Source of the DNA: Longimicrobiaceae bacterium
GTDB lineage: Bacteria; Gemmatimonadota; Gemmatimonadetes; Longimicrobiales; Longimicrobiaceae
Length of the DNA: 64,000 nt
Direction of reading: 5' to 3'
Assembly: GCA_030447645.1 (NCBI GenBank)
Contig: JAUJOM010000009.1
Location: 2,270 to 66,269 of the forward strand
The translations under genes and the position numbers were made by a program. Position 1 is the stretch's first letter. Every line of letters begins with the position of its first letter. The notes beneath the pieces are model-generated. The model saw only the letters and a program-made list of their open reading frames with translations. It made no database searches and was not told where the DNA came from. Shown piece after piece: positions 17,200 to 26,002 of the stretch.

Positions 17200-18027
17200 A
17201 TGATTGAGCTTCGACTCTACCCAACTGCGGAGGCAACCACGCAGGATGCCCTTGCACGCCGAGTTGAAGAGCTGGAGCGCACCTTGCGCGAGCTACGCAA
17301 CCTGGATGTAGCCAAGTCGCAGTTCCTCGCCAACGTTTCCCACGAGTTGCGCACGCCGCTCACCGCGATCGTCACCTACGGCGAAATCCTTCGGGACGGC
17401 CTGCTCGGTGAAATCAACCCGCGGCAGCATTCGGCGGTCGAGTCAGTGATAGGGTCGAGCCGCCAGCTGCTCACAATGATCGAGGAGATCCTCACCTATG
17501 CGCGCGCCAATGCGCGTGCCATCGAGCTGCGCCCGTCCAGGTTCGACATCATGGAGGTGATTGCGGACGTTTACTCGATGAACGCCTCGCTCGTCCAGAA
17601 GAAGAACCTGCGCTACGAATCGCACATCGACGACGATCTCCCCCCGGTCCACGCGGACCGCGACAAGGTGATCCACGTGCTCGGCAACCTGGTGGGTAAC
17701 GCCATCGACTTCACCCCACCGAGCGGGCGCATCCAGGTGGAAGTGCGTCCCTGTGCGGATGACCCAGCCTGGCTGGAGGTGGTCGTGGCCGATAGTGGGG
17801 TCGGGATCGATCCCGAGCACCACGAGATGATTTTCCACGAGTTCGCCCAGGTGGACAGCAGCCGGGCGCGCGTTCACCACGGCACCGGCCTCGGCCTCGC
17901 CATCGCCCGCAAGTTCGTGCAGCTGCACGGGGGAAGCATCTGGGTGGAGAGCGAGCTCGGCCGGGGAAGCCGTTTCTTCTTTACACTGCCCGCCGCTGTC
18001 GCCGAAGGTCAGCTAGGCGCTGCGTGA
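17200..18027 (+). CDS. Soluble sensor histidine kinase
   Basis: A 275-aa kinase with no membrane segment. A short helix (residues about 15-40) leads into the HisKA domain, with SHELRTPLTA and phospho-acceptor H48. The ATP-binding domain shows the N box (NLVGNAIDFTPPSG), the G1 box (DSGVGIDPEHHEMIFHEF) and the G2 box (GTGLGLAIARKF). The input domain is very short, so it likely senses through a partner protein. The stop overlaps the regulator start in GTGA. The target genes cannot be told from the sequence. Confidence 0.92.
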   Translation: MIELRLYPTAEATTQDALARRVEELERTLRELRNLDVAKSQFLANVSHELRTPLTAIVTYGEILRDGLLGEINPRQHSAVESVIGSSRQLLTMIEEILTYARANARAIELRPSRFDIMEVIADVYSMNASLVQKKNLRYESHIDDDLPPVHADRDKVIHVLGNLVGNAIDFTPPSGRIQVEVRPCADDPAWLEVVVADSGVGIDPEHHEMIFHEFAQVDSSRARVHHGTGLGLAIARKFVQLHGGSIWVESELGRGSRFFFTLPAAVAEGQLGAA

Positions 18028-18395
18028 GCCCGCGAACCATCCTGCTGGTCGAAGACAACGCCCACCTTCTCGACGCTTTTACGCTCCTTCTCGAAGACAG
18101 CGGGTACCGCGTTCGCCCAGCCGCTACGGGCTCGCAGGCGATCCACTCGGTGCGTGAAGCTTCGCCGGATTTGATTCTGCTGGACCTGGGATTGCCCGAC
18201 ATGGATGGGCTGGAGGTCGTGCACGCGATCAAGCGTGACCCCCGGGGAGCGCGTATCCCCATTGTGGTGCTAACCGGGTACGCGCTGGAAACGGATCGGG
18301 AAGCGTGCTTTGCCGCGGGATGCGCAGGCTACCTCACCAAACCGATCAACAGCACCCAGCTGCTCAGCGTCCTGCCGGGCTTCCTCGCCGCTTAA
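18024..18395 (+). CDS. Single-domain (CheY-like) response regulator
   Basis: A 123-aa receiver domain with no output domain. The acidic pair E10/D11, phospho-acceptor D54 (LLDLGLPDMDG), switch T84 (VVLTGYA) and K106 (YLTKPIN) are all present. It is coupled to the upstream kinase by a 4-nt overlap (GTG start). Lacking a DNA-binding domain, it must signal through protein contact or relay phosphate. It converges with rho, and the two stops share the palindrome TTAA. Confidence 0.93.
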   Translation: MSPRTILLVEDNAHLLDAFTLLLEDSGYRVRPAATGSQAIHSVREASPDLILLDLGLPDMDGLEVVHAIKRDPRGARIPIVVLTGYALETDREACFAAGCAGYLTKPINSTQLLSVLPGFLAA

Positions 18396-19564
18396 CGCAG
18401 CCGCGCAAGCAGCTCGGCGTTGGTTTTGGTGTCGCCCATCTGGCGGAGCAGAAGCTGCATCGCCTCCGCCGGGGGAAGCGAGTGGAGGGCACGCCGCAGC
18501 CCGTGCACCTTGGCCAGGATATCCGGCGGCAGCAGCAGCTCTTCGCGTCGCGTCGCGCTCTTTTCGATGTTGATGGCGGGGAAGATCCGCCGGTCCGCCA
18601 GCTCGCGGTCCAGCACGATCTCGGAGTTGCCGGTCCCCTTGAACTCTTCGAAGATCACCTCGTCCCCGCGGCTGCCCGTCTCGGTGAGTGCCGTGGCGAT
18701 GATGGTGAGGCTCCCGCCCACTGAGCGGCCCACCTTGCGAGCCGAGCCGAAGAAGCGCTTGGGCTTTTCCAGGGCGCCGCTGTCAATTCCGCCGGAAAGC
18801 AGCTTGCCCGTTCCCCGCTCCGAAGTGTTGTAGGCCCGCGCCAGTCGGGTGATGGAGTCGAGCACGACCACGACATCCCGCCCACTCTCCACCTGGCGTC
18901 GGGCATAATCCAGCGTGCGCTCGGCGACCGCCACGTGCCGCTCCGCCGGGCAGTCAAAGGAAGACGCGATCACCTCGCCGATGCCGAGCATCTGCATCTC
19001 GGTGACTTCCTCCGGGCGCTCATCAACCAGCAGCACCAGCAGCGTCGCATCCGGGTAGTTGGTCGCCACGCCTTCCAGAATGCCCTGCAGCAGCATCGTC
19101 TTCCCGGCGCGTGACGGTGCTACGATCAGCGCCCGCTGGCCTTTGCCGAGCGGAGAGATCAGGTCGACGATGCGGTTGGTGTCGTTGCGGTTGCTCTTGT
19201 GGCCGGGAATCTCGAGCACCAGGCGCTCATCCGGGTATGCGGCAGGAAGGGAGTTGAAGTCCGGGCGGCCGCGGGCGCTCTCCGGCCCGGCCCCGTTGAC
19301 CTGTTCGACGCTTTCCAGCGGCGGGCTCTTGCCGCGGCCGGGCGCGGTTCCGGCCGCCCCGACGATCCGATCACCGGGGCGGAGCCCCATGCGGCGGATC
19401 AATCCCTGCGGGACGAAGACGTCTCCATCAGCGGCCTGATAGCCGTGCAGTGCCGAGCGAAGAAAGCCGCTGCCGCTCGGCAGCACTTCGAGGATGCCCT
19501 GCACCTCGGAAATGGACGTGCCGCCGGAGCGGGCCACGGCCGGAGAATGGGCGGACGCAGTCAT
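18392..19564 (-). CDS. rho: Transcription termination factor Rho, short N-terminus
   Basis: Rho is the hexameric RNA-dependent ATPase that ends transcription. This 390-aa form starts almost at the RNA-binding cold-shock-like domain (GILEVLPSGSGFLRS) and lacks the N-terminal helical domain of the 419-aa E. coli protein. The ATPase core is intact: VAPSRAGKTMLLQG (Walker A, with Arg where E. coli has K181), LLVDERPEEVTEM, LDSITRLARAYNT, the Q/R loops, and EEFKGTGNSEI. It lies opposite mrdA across a 181-bp gap and converges with the response regulator. Confidence 0.96.
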   Translation of the reverse strand: MTASAHSPAVARSGGTSISEVQGILEVLPSGSGFLRSALHGYQAADGDVFVPQGLIRRMGLRPGDRIVGAAGTAPGRGKSPPLESVEQVNGAGPESARGRPDFNSLPAAYPDERLVLEIPGHKSNRNDTNRIVDLISPLGKGQRALIVAPSRAGKTMLLQGILEGVATNYPDATLLVLLVDERPEEVTEMQMLGIGEVIASSFDCPAERHVAVAERTLDYARRQVESGRDVVVVLDSITRLARAYNTSERGTGKLLSGGIDSGALEKPKRFFGSARKVGRSVGGSLTIIATALTETGSRGDEVIFEEFKGTGNSEIVLDRELADRRIFPAINIEKSATRREELLLPPDILAKVHGLRRALHSLPPAEAMQLLLRQMGDTKTNAELLARLR

Positions 19565-19733
19565 GCAACCAGTGTTTGTGGGTGTTTCAAGAAGTACCGA
19601 CAGCTACCTACAGTAAGCGCACAATAACGGTAAATGGAGCCCGGGCGGGGAGGCGCAACACGGACAAGATAACGGATCGGGGGCCGAGCGCAAGCGGCAA
19701 TGCCCTCCCCTACCACAACCGCTTGCACTGCTT

Positions 19734-19739
19734 TATGTT
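19734..19739 (+). promoter_or_regulatory. Possible -10 element of mrdA (leaderless)
   Basis: TATGTT ends 6 nt before the GTG start at 19746. This is the same arrangement as at ggt and murQ. No convincing -35 was found 16-18 bp upstream and there is no Shine-Dalgarno sequence. The rest of 19565-19745 shows nothing I can name. Confidence 0.3.
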
Positions 19740-19745
19740 TGGCAC

Positions 19746-21556
19746 GTGCTTTTCCCCGTCGACCATCCGTTCAATCCGCAAAAGCGTCGCTACCGGGCGG
19801 CCCTGGCCAGCATCGTGATCGCCGTTGCCATCTGCGCTCTCAGCGCGGCATTCTTTCACGTCCAGGTGCTGCGCAGCTCGGACTTCACGCTCCGGGCCGA
19901 CGACAACCGCTTCCGCTCCATCCCGGTACCCGCGCTGCGCGGCACCATTCGAGACCGAAACGGCGAGATCATCGCGGAAAGCTTGATCGGGCATGCGGCA
20001 TCGCTGGAGCCGGCGCCAATGGACTCGATCCGAGCGCGTACGCTGCGTCTGGCGAATGTTTTGAAGCTGGACTCCGCCGCCGTCGAGCAGGTTTTCGCGA
20101 CCGCAAGTCGCCGGCCAATCGAGCCGGTGCTCGTCTGGCCGGAGCTTTCCTTCGAGCAGGTATCGTATATCGAGGAGCGCCGGGCCGAGTTCCCCGGCGT
20201 CCTGCTGGAGCCGCGGCCGATTCGCCGTTACCCCCACGGCCCCGTCCTGGCCCATCTGCTCGGCTACGTCGGGGAGATCAACCGGAACGAGCTGGCGGAC
20301 TCCGCCTGGGCGGGATACCCGCTGGGAACGATCATCGGCCGGACGGGCATCGAGCGATTCTACGAGAAGCGGCTTGGGGGCACTCCCGGGGCACGCTTCG
20401 TCGAGGTGGACGCTCGCGGCAAGATGGTCGGCCGGTTCGCCGCTCAGCACTTCGTGGAGCCGGAGCCCGGTGAAAACCTGCAGCTGACCATTGACCTCCC
20501 GCTGCAAACCTTCATACACCAGACGTTTCCCCAGAACCGCCGCGGCGCTGTGGTGGTCATGGCGCCGAAGACGGGTGAGGTCCTGGCGCTGTATTCGTAT
20601 CCCACCTTCGACCCCAATCTGCTGGTTGGGCGCATCACCCCGGAAAATTGGAATGCCGTCAACAACCATCCGGGGCGCCCACTCCTCAATCGAGCCATTC
20701 ATGGGCGCTACGCACCCGCCTCCACCTGGAAGCTGGTCACCGCGATGATCGGGCTGGAGCGCGGCCTGATCACCCCAACCACGCGCATGCCCATTCCGTG
20801 CACCGGCGGAATGACCTACGCGGGCCGTTACTCCCGCTGCTGGAACAAGTACGGCCATGGTTCGGTCGATGTTTGGGGGCGATCCAGCACTCGTGCAACG
20901 TGTACTTTTACCAGCTCGGCGTGTCGATCGGCCTTGACCTGCTCACCCGCGAGGGCACGCGGCTGGGATTTTCGCGCCCAACCGGCATCGACATGCCGGG
21001 CGAAAAGACCGGCACCTTTCCGACGGACCGCGCGTGGTACCGGAAGCAGTTCGGGCGTCGCCCGGCGCCCTCGGAAGTGATGCACCTCGCAATTGGGCAG
21101 GGCCCGAACAACCAGACCCCGCTGCGGGTCGCGCAGTTTTATGCCGCGCTCGCGACCGACGGCAAGGTGCCGGCACCGCACCTGCTGCTACGCGACGGTC
21201 CGGCAGCGCCTGCGGAAACCGACCTCCACGCGAGCCCGCAAACTCTCGCCGTGATGCGGGAGGGTCTGGCGCGGGTCACGGGCCGCGGCGGTACGGCGCA
21301 GGCTGTCGCGCTGAAGCCGGTGGCAGCTTTCCGGCAAAACCGGCACCTCCCAGAACACACAGGACCTGAAGCGCCCGCATGCCTGGTTCGCTGGCTTCGC
21401 CGGCCCCCGGGGCAGGAGCCGGAGGTGATCATTTCCGTGATCGTGGAGTTCGGCGAGTCCGGCTCCGATGCCGCCGCTCCGATCGCGAGCCGGATCGCCA
21501 ATTTTTACCTGAACCAGAAGCACAGGCCTCCGGTCTCCACGCTGGTAAAGCGCTAG
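19746..21556 (+). CDS. mrdA: Penicillin-binding protein 2 (transpeptidase); three frame breaks in the sequence
   Basis: PBP2 cross-links peptidoglycan during cell elongation. The protein has one N-terminal membrane anchor (residues about 18-42) and a dimerisation domain (RGTIRDRNGEIIAES, YPHGPVLAHLLGYVG). The transpeptidase carries S326-TWK, the SCN triad (QHSCNVYFYQLG) and KTGTSQN. The frame is broken near 20875-20879 (G run), near 21311-21325, and at 21404-21408 (C run). The first and last are repaired by one added base. The middle one needs a net one-base removal or two-base addition, and gives WQLSGKTGTSQN. An essential gene with three breaks points to sequence errors. The GTG start has no Shine-Dalgarno sequence. 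Confidence 0.92.
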
Positions 21557-21557
21557 C

Positions 21558-23237
21558 TCAGCCCCCGGCCCGGTCCCGCGGCAGACGCTGGTCCCGTGGA
21601 ACGTGCCAGTAGGGCACGTCCTCCCACCATTCGATGCTCCGGAACTTGACGTTTGCGAAGCGGTCGTTCACACCCAGCAATTCAGGGTCTAAAAAGATCG
21701 GCGCGTATACCGCATCGTCGATCAGCTGCTGCTCCAGCGAAGCCCAGATCTGCTTGGACTTGGCGGGATCAAAGGTAACCAGTGCCGAATCGATCAGCGC
21801 ATCCACCCGCGGGTTGCTGTAGCGGGCGAAGTTGACGCCGGAGCCGGGCGGGATCGAGCGGGAGTGGAACACCGCCTCCGCGTTCGGCCCGACCACCCCC
21901 GGTCCCCATCCCCACCCCCAGAACGAGCCCTGAAACTCTCCTGCGCGGAGCCGGCTCACCCAGGTGGTCCTTTCGTACGGTTTCGGCACGAGTTGCACCC
22001 CGATCTTGCTCAGCATCGCCTGGATCGCCACCGCCATGTCGGTGCGCATCTGGTCGGCGGTGCTGTATTCCAGCTCGATGCGGAGCGGACGGCCATTCTT
22101 GTCCCGAATCCCGTCCCCATTGGTGTCGCGCCATCCCGCCTGGTCCAGCAGCTGCCCCGCCATGGTGGGATTGAAGGGGATCGGGCGAACGCCGGGGTTG
22201 TGCTCCGCCAGCCTGGGGGGGATTGGAGACAGGGCCGGCTCGCCCCGCTCCCCAAGCAGTCCCTTGACCAGCGCGGGGCGATCAATTCCCATCAGCAGGG
22301 CGCGTCGTACGTTCGGGTCGTCCAGTGGAGCGCGCCGGGCGTTCCAGGCGATCCAGCCCGGGCGAACGCGGGCGGCGTTGTGCACCTCGACATTGCGAGC
22401 GTTCGCTATGGTACGCGCCTGCTCGGGCGTAACCTTTGGGAGCAGATCCCCCTCCTGGCCACCCATCAGCTGGGTCACCGCGGCGTTTGCATCGGGAATG
22501 AACCGCATCACGATCTGGTTCAGTGCCGGCCGCCCTTCGGGTGCATCCGGGTTGGCGGCGATCGTCAGCTGCTGACCCGGGTTCCAGTTCACGAAGCGGA
22601 AGATCCCGTTGCCCACCGGATTGCGCCCGAAGGGATGCGTTCGCATCTGCTCCGCGGACACTCCCTGGAGCAGATGCTTGGGCGCGGGAATCACCTCCAG
22701 CAGTGCATTCACGGCATACGGGCCCGGCCTGGCCAGCTTGGCCTCCACCGTGAAGCTGTCGCGGGCGGTCACCTGCCCAATCGCCGCCACGTCCGAGCGC
22801 CGCGGCGAGGCGATCTTCTCGCTCTGCTGCTGCTGGATCGTCCAAACCACATCCTCCGCCGTAACCGGACGCCCGTCATGCCACTTCACGTCGCGCCGCA
22901 GCTGCAAGATCACGCTGGACGAGTCCGGCGAAAGCTCCCAGGACTGGGCCAGGTCCGGCTTGTAGTTGCTAAGCGTCGAGTCCCGCCGCGCCAGCGTCCG
23001 GAAGATCAGGTGCGCCACGTCCGACGCCGGCTTGGAGTCGTAGGTCAGCGGATTCAGGTTGTCGGGCTCGCCATCCATCAACACCACCAGCGACCCTCCG
23101 GGAGGCCCGCCCGAGAGTGTTTTGACGTTACCGCCCGGCTGCCCATCGCCACCCCCCGCAGTTCGGTCGTCCCCACTACCTCCGCAGGCCGTTGCCGCCA
23201 CGGCGAGCACCACCGCCCATCTGCTGATTGCATTCAT
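21558..23237 (-). CDS. ABC transporter substrate-binding lipoprotein, family 5 (peptide type)
   Basis: A 559-aa periplasmic binding protein of the DppA/OppA kind. The ATG at 23237 has GGAG 7 nt upstream and gives a lipoprotein-like signal (VAATAC, C18) followed by a Gly/Asp-rich linker. The mature protein shows DGEPDNLNPLTYDS, RRDVKWHDGRPVTAEDVVWT, NPVGNGIFRFVNW, FNPTMAGQLLDQAGW and the late WWEDVPYWHVP. No permease or ATPase genes are adjacent, so it is an orphan component. It converges with mrdA and follows the Eis-like gene by 13 bp. A murein-peptide ligand is possible from the neighbourhood but unproven. Confidence 0.92.
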   Translation of the reverse strand: MNAISRWAVVLAVAATACGGSGDDRTAGGGDGQPGGNVKTLSGGPPGGSLVVLMDGEPDNLNPLTYDSKPASDVAHLIFRTLARRDSTLSNYKPDLAQSWELSPDSSSVILQLRRDVKWHDGRPVTAEDVVWTIQQQQSEKIASPRRSDVAAIGQVTARDSFTVEAKLARPGPYAVNALLEVIPAPKHLLQGVSAEQMRTHPFGRNPVGNGIFRFVNWNPGQQLTIAANPDAPEGRPALNQIVMRFIPDANAAVTQLMGGQEGDLLPKVTPEQARTIANARNVEVHNAARVRPGWIAWNARRAPLDDPNVRRALLMGIDRPALVKGLLGERGEPALSPIPPRLAEHNPGVRPIPFNPTMAGQLLDQAGWRDTNGDGIRDKNGRPLRIELEYSTADQMRTDMAVAIQAMLSKIGVQLVPKPYERTTWVSRLRAGEFQGSFWGWGWGPGVVGPNAEAVFHSRSIPPGSGVNFARYSNPRVDALIDSALVTFDPAKSKQIWASLEQQLIDDAVYAPIFLDPELLGVNDRFANVKFRSIEWWEDVPYWHVPRDQRLPRDRAGG

Positions 23238-23250
23238 TTCGAGGCTCCGT

Positions 23251-24489
23251 TCAAAAAGCGTCAAAGGTCCACGGCCGCGGGAGAGCAAACGCCTGGTCCA
23301 GCGCCGGCAGCTCCATGGGCCGGTCAATCGTGGCCACACCGGCATCCACCGCTTCGCTCGGCCGGAGCGCGCCAACGAACATCCGAGATAGTGTACCGAT
23401 TCCCAAAGATAGCGTGGCGTCCGGGGTCCCGGCCGAGGCACGGGCTGCGTGGAGCCGGCCATTTTCAAGTCGAACCTCCCAGCTGCCTGCATTCTCCGGA
23501 ATCTGCCCGTCCTCCACCTCCAGCCGCAGCATCAAGCTGGTACCGCCGAATTGAGGCCGTGCGGCAAATGCGGCCGGGATGTCCAGCAGTCGGAACATCG
23601 GCCCCGCCAGCAGCACCGCGGAGGGAAACCACAGGTTCCACCCCGGCTCGCCGGTGCGCAGGATGCGCGGCTCCTCGATCCGGTCGCCGAAGCGCTCCGC
23701 GGGGTGGGCACGGTACACCAGCTGCTGCCACTGGTCCGCAAGTGATCCCATCCACGCATAAAGCCCCCGCCGCGCTCCCGGTGACAGCCAGGCACGCTCT
23801 TCGATCTCCAGAAACCGGGCGTCCACTGGCAGATCCGCGCGGTAGCGACCCACCGCGTACCCTTCCGCGCTCCCCGCCTGGTTGCGGTACACCACCACGA
23901 CTCGTCCATCACTTTGCAGCAACCGCTTCCAGATGGCGTCCGTGCGCCGGAGCTGACCGGTCTGGGTCGGTGCCCAGCGCTCGTACACGTCACGGACTTC
24001 AGCCCGAGCGGTGTCCGACTCGACCAGGGCAATTCCCTGGCGCTCCGCAGAATCCGGGATGACCTCGGGCGGCACCCGGTACTGGTACGCTTCCCCGGCG
24101 GGCCCGTACCCCAGCTTCTGGTAGAACGACGCCCGGAAGGGGTAAAGTGCCGTCGCCACGTCGCCCCGCTCGCGAGCGAAACGCATCCCACTCGTCACCA
24201 GGCGCGCCGCCAACCCACGCCGACGATGCGTCGGTGCCACGGCAACACTGGCCATGCCCATCACCTGGAGACACGTGCCACCCACCCACTGCTGAAGGGG
24301 AAGTAGCTGACAAATCGCCGCGATGCACCCTTCGTCCTCGCAGACCCAGAGTGCATCCAGCCCTCCCCAGGGGCCGTGCCGCAACAGTTGCTCATAATAG
24401 GAAGCGGGATGGCCCACGAAGCTGTGGGCCACAACCCGGGCAACCTGCGGAACCTCGTCCGCCCGGGCCAGGCGGAACGTTTCGCTCAA
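23251..24489 (-). CDS. Eis-like GNAT acetyltransferase with SCP2-like C-terminal domain
   Basis: A 412-aa protein with the layout of the Eis family. It has an N-terminal GNAT fold with the acetyl-CoA loop VAVAPTHRRRGLAARLV (residues about 80-97), a second degenerate GNAT half, and a C-terminal sterol-carrier-like domain (LRLEVEDGQIPEN to the end). Known Eis proteins acetylate amines on drugs or proteins. The substrate here is unknown. I chose the TTG at 24489, which has GGGAGG 8 nt upstream; longer frames add a low-complexity leader. It shares a leftward unit with the peptide-binding lipoprotein. Confidence 0.87.
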   Translation of the reverse strand: MSETFRLARADEVPQVARVVAHSFVGHPASYYEQLLRHGPWGGLDALWVCEDEGCIAAICQLLPLQQWVGGTCLQVMGMASVAVAPTHRRRGLAARLVTSGMRFARERGDVATALYPFRASFYQKLGYGPAGEAYQYRVPPEVIPDSAERQGIALVESDTARAEVRDVYERWAPTQTGQLRRTDAIWKRLLQSDGRVVVVYRNQAGSAEGYAVGRYRADLPVDARFLEIEERAWLSPGARRGLYAWMGSLADQWQQLVYRAHPAERFGDRIEEPRILRTGEPGWNLWFPSAVLLAGPMFRLLDIPAAFAARPQFGGTSLMLRLEVEDGQIPENAGSWEVRLENGRLHAARASAGTPDATLSLGIGTLSRMFVGALRPSEAVDAGVATIDRPMELPALDQAFALPRPWTFDAF

Positions 24490-24607
24490 CGGATCGGCCT
24501 CCCTGGTTGGTTGCGGTGGTCCGGGATTCGCAAGTGAGCACGGATGCGCGGATCGTGCCACGCGGCTGGCGCGCGGCAGGAGAATACACCCATACCCCCA
24601 CTCGACT

Positions 24608-25957
24608 ATGCACCTGACTTTCCGGCGTGGCGCTCGCCCCGCCCTGCTCGGTCTGCTCGCCCTGGCGGTCTTCCCCGCCTGTCGAACGGCCTCAACCGAC
24701 CAGCCCGTCACCGACGGGCCGGATACCATGCAGACTACCCAAGCGACGCCGCAGCCGACGGCCGGCACGCAGCAGACCGCTGGCGTGCTCCCCGGGCTGG
24801 AGGTGCTCGTCCGTGATTCCCTCCATCTGATTCGCGGCAAGCGTGTCGGGCTGATCACCAATCAGTCGGCGATCACCCGAGCTGGCGAGCACGCCATCGA
24901 TGTCATCGCACGTGCCCCGGGCGCGAAGCTCGTAGCCCTGTACGCCGCTGAGCACGGAATCCGCGGCACCGCGGAGGCGGGTGCCAAGATCGCGACGGAC
25001 CGCGACGCCAAGACGGGTGTTCCGATCTTCTCGCTTTATGGCAAGACGCAACGCCCAACGGACGAGATGCTCCAGGGCGTGGACGTGCTCCTGTTCGACA
25101 TGCAGGACGTCGGCGCGCGGCCTTATACTTTCGTCTGGACGATGGCCATGGCGATGGAAGAGGCCGCCAAGCGGAAGATTCCCTTTGTGGTGCTGGACCG
25201 CCCCAATCCGATCACCGCGGCCGTGGACGGCCCGCTGATGGATATGGACGTGCGGAACGTGACCCAGGTGATCACCGGATACTACTCCGTGCCTCTGCGC
25301 CATGGGATGACACCCGGCGAGATCGCGCGCTACTACAACGAAGACGCCAAGGTGGGGACCCAGCTTCACGTCGTTCCCGTGGCAGGCTGGCGCGGCAACA
25401 TGTGGTACGACCAGACCGGGCTTCGCTGGATCAATCCGAGTCCCAACATCCGTTCGCTGGATGCAGCGCTGAAGTTCTCGGGGCTGGTATTGGCCGACGG
25501 GGCCACCAACGTGCACACCGGCCGCGGGACGGCGGCGCCGTTCTCGTACTTCGGCGCGCCGTGGCTGGATGCGAACAAGCTGCTCGCTGCGGTACGACAG
25601 TATGATCTCCCCGGGGTGCGATTAGAACCGGTGCAGATCACCCCGACGCGTGATCCGGCGGTCTACACCAGCTACCGCGACACGACCTTCACCACGTTGC
25701 GGCTCACGGTTACCGACCGCGAGCGGTTCCGGCCGGTCTTCACCACGCTGGTGCTGCTGACCGAGGCGAAGCGGCAGGCGCCGGACCGCTTCCGGATCCA
25801 GAATACGGGCTTCACGCAGATGCTTGGCTCACGCTGGGCGCGCGAAGCGTTCGACCGGGGTGAAGACCCACGTACGGTTGCACGGCGCTGGGAAGAGGAG
25901 AACCAGCAGTGGATCAGCACCAAACAGGACCGCTACCGCTTGTATCCCCGAAGGTGA
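24608..25957 (+). CDS. DUF1343 / NamZ-family exo-beta-N-acetylmuramidase, putative lipoprotein
   Basis: A 449-aa exported protein (signal with C25, VFPAC) followed by a Thr/Gln-rich linker. The DUF1343 signatures are clear: RVGLITNQSA, YAAEHGIRGTAEAG, LYGKTQRPT, FDMQDVGARPYTFVWTM, VLDRPNPI and NVHTGRGTAAPFSYFGAPW. The characterised member, NamZ of Bacillus subtilis (GH171), removes MurNAc from the ends of murein chains. This homologue would act in the periplasm. It faces the Eis-like gene across a 118-bp divergent gap. Together with NagZ it would allow stepwise breakdown of glycan strands; that is inference. Confidence 0.88.
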   Translation: MHLTFRRGARPALLGLLALAVFPACRTASTDQPVTDGPDTMQTTQATPQPTAGTQQTAGVLPGLEVLVRDSLHLIRGKRVGLITNQSAITRAGEHAIDVIARAPGAKLVALYAAEHGIRGTAEAGAKIATDRDAKTGVPIFSLYGKTQRPTDEMLQGVDVLLFDMQDVGARPYTFVWTMAMAMEEAAKRKIPFVVLDRPNPITAAVDGPLMDMDVRNVTQVITGYYSVPLRHGMTPGEIARYYNEDAKVGTQLHVVPVAGWRGNMWYDQTGLRWINPSPNIRSLDAALKFSGLVLADGATNVHTGRGTAAPFSYFGAPWLDANKLLAAVRQYDLPGVRLEPVQITPTRDPAVYTSYRDTTFTTLRLTVTDRERFRPVFTTLVLLTEAKRQAPDRFRIQNTGFTQMLGSRWAREAFDRGEDPRTVARRWEEENQQWISTKQDRYRLYPRR

Positions 25958-25971
25958 TGCGGGGGGGGAGA

Positions 25972-26002
25972 GCCGGCGCCCGGACTTCAGCCGGGTGTCG
26001 GC
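25972..26002. terminator. Hairpin between convergent genes
   Basis: Arms 25972-25983 and 25991-26002 pair over 12 positions (two as G-T wobbles on the plus strand) with a 7-nt loop. It spans the stop of the DUF1990 gene, 15 bp after the NamZ-family stop, and could end both transcripts. There is no T-run on either side. Confidence 0.4.

Noticed and set aside
17167-17202. GTG start of the histidine kinase at 17167
   Set aside because: It directly follows the -10 of a well-spaced promoter (17138-17166) and would lie upstream of the predicted transcription start.
21864-24062. Plus-strand open frame of 732 codons opposite the binding-protein and Eis-like genes
   Set aside because: It spans two well-supported genes on the other strand and has low-complexity composition with no recognisable motif.
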